A stretch of DNA of 6,892 nt, taken from contig JBNAWB010000194.1 in NCBI GenBank assembly GCA_049699975.1, forward strand, positions 1 through 6,892, given 5' to 3'. The stretch comes from CAZAGD01 sp049699975 (GTDB taxonomy: Bacteria > Desulfobacterota > SM23-61). Below are positions 5,655 through 6,892 of the stretch, one piece after another. A program made the translations under genes and the position numbers. A model generated the notes under the pieces. The model ran no database searches and was not told the DNA's origin. It was given only the letters and a program-made list of their open reading frames with translations. The first letter of the stretch is position 1. Each line of letters starts with the position of its first letter.

Positions 5655-6836
5655 ATGAATAAAAATATAAAATCATTTTTTTGCCAAAGAAATTTATTTG
5701 TTCTGTTTTTTGCCACCCTTATTTTCGCATTGAATGGCTGTGGAGGAAGCGGAGGGGGAGGAGGAGATTCTGGTGGTAATGGCGCCGGAACGACACCAAC
5801 TGTTATAACTTGGGAAAAGACTTATGGGGGAGCTGATGAAGAATCAGCTTATTCCGTGCAACTGACTTCAGATGGGGGATATATTATCGCTGGAAATTCT
5901 GATAACAAAATTTTGGTAATTAAGATTGATGCTTATGGAAATCCTGTTTGGCAGTATACACAACAGGGGATAGCTAATTCAATAATAAATTCTGGAGATG
6001 GCGGCTTTCTTATTGCAGGACAAATTGGCATTCCGTTGGGTTCTGCTGGCATAATTAAACTTAACTCAAGTGGAACATCTCAATGGCAACAGACTTATGG
6101 AAATTATGGGAGTATAGCAAATGAAGTTATACAAACTTCAGATGGCGGATATATTATTGTTGGGGAAAGTTCTGACAATGCTTATGTAATAAAAACAGAC
6201 TCCAGTGGAAATTCTATTTGGGAGAAATCATATGGAACTGGTCAGAAGGGGATAGGTTATTCTATTATACAGACTTCTGATGGTTATATAATTGCTGGCG
6301 AGAGGGTATTGACGGGAAGGACGGATTCTGATATATGGATATTTAAAATTGATAGCAGTGGGAATAATATAATTTGGGAGAAGAATTTTGGGGATACGGG
6401 GTATGATACTGCCTATTCGATAAAACTTACTTCCGATGGGGGTTTTATTGCGGCAGGTAAAAAGTCTTCTGTTGCTGGGGATGCCGATTTTTGGATTGCG
6501 AAGTTAAAAAGTAATGGGGATTTAGATTGGGAAAAAACTTATGGAAGTAGCTATGACGAAATTGCTTATTCTATCCAACAGACTTCTGATGGCGGTTTTA
6601 TTTTAGCCGGGGAAACTAAAACCTCAGGCGGAGATACTGACTTTTTAATTTTAAAACTTGATGCCAATGGAGGAGTTGTTTGGGAGAAAACTTATGGTAG
6701 CTCGGGAAATGATGTTGCTCGTTCTATTCAGCAGACTTCCGATGGTGGTTATATTGTAGCTGGCGAAACAACTACCGCTGCCGGCGATACTGACTTTTGG
6801 GTATTGAAACTTGATGCTAATGGGAATTTAAACTAA
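5655..6836 (+). CDS. Lipoprotein with seven tandem repeats, predicted seven-bladed beta-propeller
   Basis: This is a 393-residue protein. The N-terminus has a basic/hydrophobic signal ending in LNGC, so Cys29 should be the lipidated residue after signal peptidase II cleavage. A Gly/Ser linker follows (30-46). Seven repeats start at W53, W99, W144, W189, W241, W292 and W343. Each has W-E-K-x-Y-G, then AYSIQQTSDGGYIIAG, then DTDFWVLKLDANGN, and is 45-52 residues long. The protein ends exactly at the end of repeat 7. Seven repeats of this size suit a closed beta-propeller, with TVIT (49-52) perhaps supplying the closing strand. The role is likely binding at the cell surface or in the periplasm. 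The ribosome binding site AAGAAGGG (5637-5644) lies 10 bases upstream, and the gap from the secreted-protein gene is 71 bases, suggesting an operon. Repeat 2 is the most divergent. No catalytic motif is seen. Confidence 0.92.
   Translation: MNKNIKSFFCQRNLFVLFFATLIFALNGCGGSGGGGGDSGGNGAGTTPTVITWEKTYGGADEESAYSVQLTSDGGYIIAGNSDNKILVIKIDAYGNPVWQYTQQGIANSIINSGDGGFLIAGQIGIPLGSAGIIKLNSSGTSQWQQTYGNYGSIANEVIQTSDGGYIIVGESSDNAYVIKTDSSGNSIWEKSYGTGQKGIGYSIIQTSDGYIIAGERVLTGRTDSDIWIFKIDSSGNNIIWEKNFGDTGYDTAYSIKLTSDGGFIAAGKKSSVAGDADFWIAKLKSNGDLDWEKTYGSSYDEIAYSIQQTSDGGFILAGETKTSGGDTDFLILKLDANGGVVWEKTYGSSGNDVARSIQQTSDGGYIVAGETTTAAGDTDFWVLKLDANGNLN
5811..6833 (+). repeat. Seven tandem in-gene repeats of about 135-156 bases
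   Basis: These are the DNA copies of the seven protein repeats, starting at the Trp codons at 5811, 5949, 6084, 6219, 6375, 6528 and 6681. The last two or three units stay similar in DNA as well as protein (TGGGARAAAACTTATGG, CAGACTTC-GATGG), which suggests recent duplication at the 3' end. Confidence 0.8.
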
Positions 6837-6892
6837 TTTCTTTTTAAAAATTCCAAAGCCGCCTCAATCATTTCTTTGGGCTTTTCGATATA
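6833..6892 (-). CDS. C-terminal end of an unidentified protein (runs off right edge)
   Basis: On the minus strand the frame from the edge reads YIEKPKEMIEAALEFLKRN and stops at TAG (6835-6833). It has a charged, amphipathic-helix composition like a normal protein C-terminus, and the other two frames on this strand give no better candidate. The stop overlaps the TAA (6834-6836) of the convergent lipoprotein gene, so no room remains for a terminator between them. Nineteen residues are too few to name the family. Confidence 0.6.
   Translation of the reverse strand, partial: YIEKPKEMIEAALEFLKRN

Noticed and set aside
5811..6833. Regular repeats that might suggest a CRISPR array
   Set aside because: The units are in frame, divergent and code for a conserved protein repeat; there are no identical short repeats with unique spacers.

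Overview
The window looks like part of the chromosome of an AT-rich, Gram-negative-type bacterium. A lipoprotein, large secreted proteins, a sigma-54 promoter and a GEMM-I (cyclic di-GMP-I) riboswitch occur together. The FN3 module carries the 'AWDPNTESDLAGYKVYYGTSS' style of sequence that I associate with Desulfobacterota/Nitrospirota-like genomes. That placement is an impression from protein style and base composition, not a proof. No phage, insertion-sequence or CRISPR material is visible.

Layout. (1) 1-620, minus strand: the N-terminal 206 residues of a MoxR-family AAA+ ATPase running off the left edge. (2) 621-1090: a divergent regulatory region. It holds a weak candidate promoter for the ATPase and an AT-rich stretch with three GCTTTT hexamers. 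A near-perfect sigma-54 promoter (880-895) follows, then a GEMM-I riboswitch aptamer (about 939-1026) and an expression platform. In the platform, 1031-1040 is perfectly complementary to the Shine-Dalgarno region 1080-1089 of the next gene. (3) 1091-3094, plus: a large secreted protein (signal peptide, FN3, two InlB/Flg_new-like repeat domains, PKD/Ig-like domain, and a cysteine-containing C-terminal region ending in two 'NLVGVP/NLVSNP' modules). (4) 3095-3606: a 512-base gap with strong inverted repeats, a consensus-like sigma-70 promoter, a possible 12-codon leader ORF and a hairpin. (5) 3607-5583, plus: a full-length paralogue of the first secreted protein. (6) 5655-6836, plus: a lipoprotein made of seven tandem WEKTYG...SDGGYIIAG repeats, most simply a seven-bladed beta-propeller. 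(7) 6833-6892, minus: the last 19 codons of an unidentified protein whose stop codon overlaps the lipoprotein's stop.

How it may work together (inference). Three exported, non-enzymatic-looking repeat proteins lie in one direction. The first is under apparent double control: sigma-54 transcription, which needs an activator, and cyclic di-GMP acting on translation. Its paralogue has a different, apparently constitutive-type promoter and no riboswitch. This suggests a pair of interchangeable surface or matrix proteins, one tied to the cyclic di-GMP (sessile/motile) decision and one not, with a surface lipoprotein beside them. The ATPase is divergent and need not belong to the same system.
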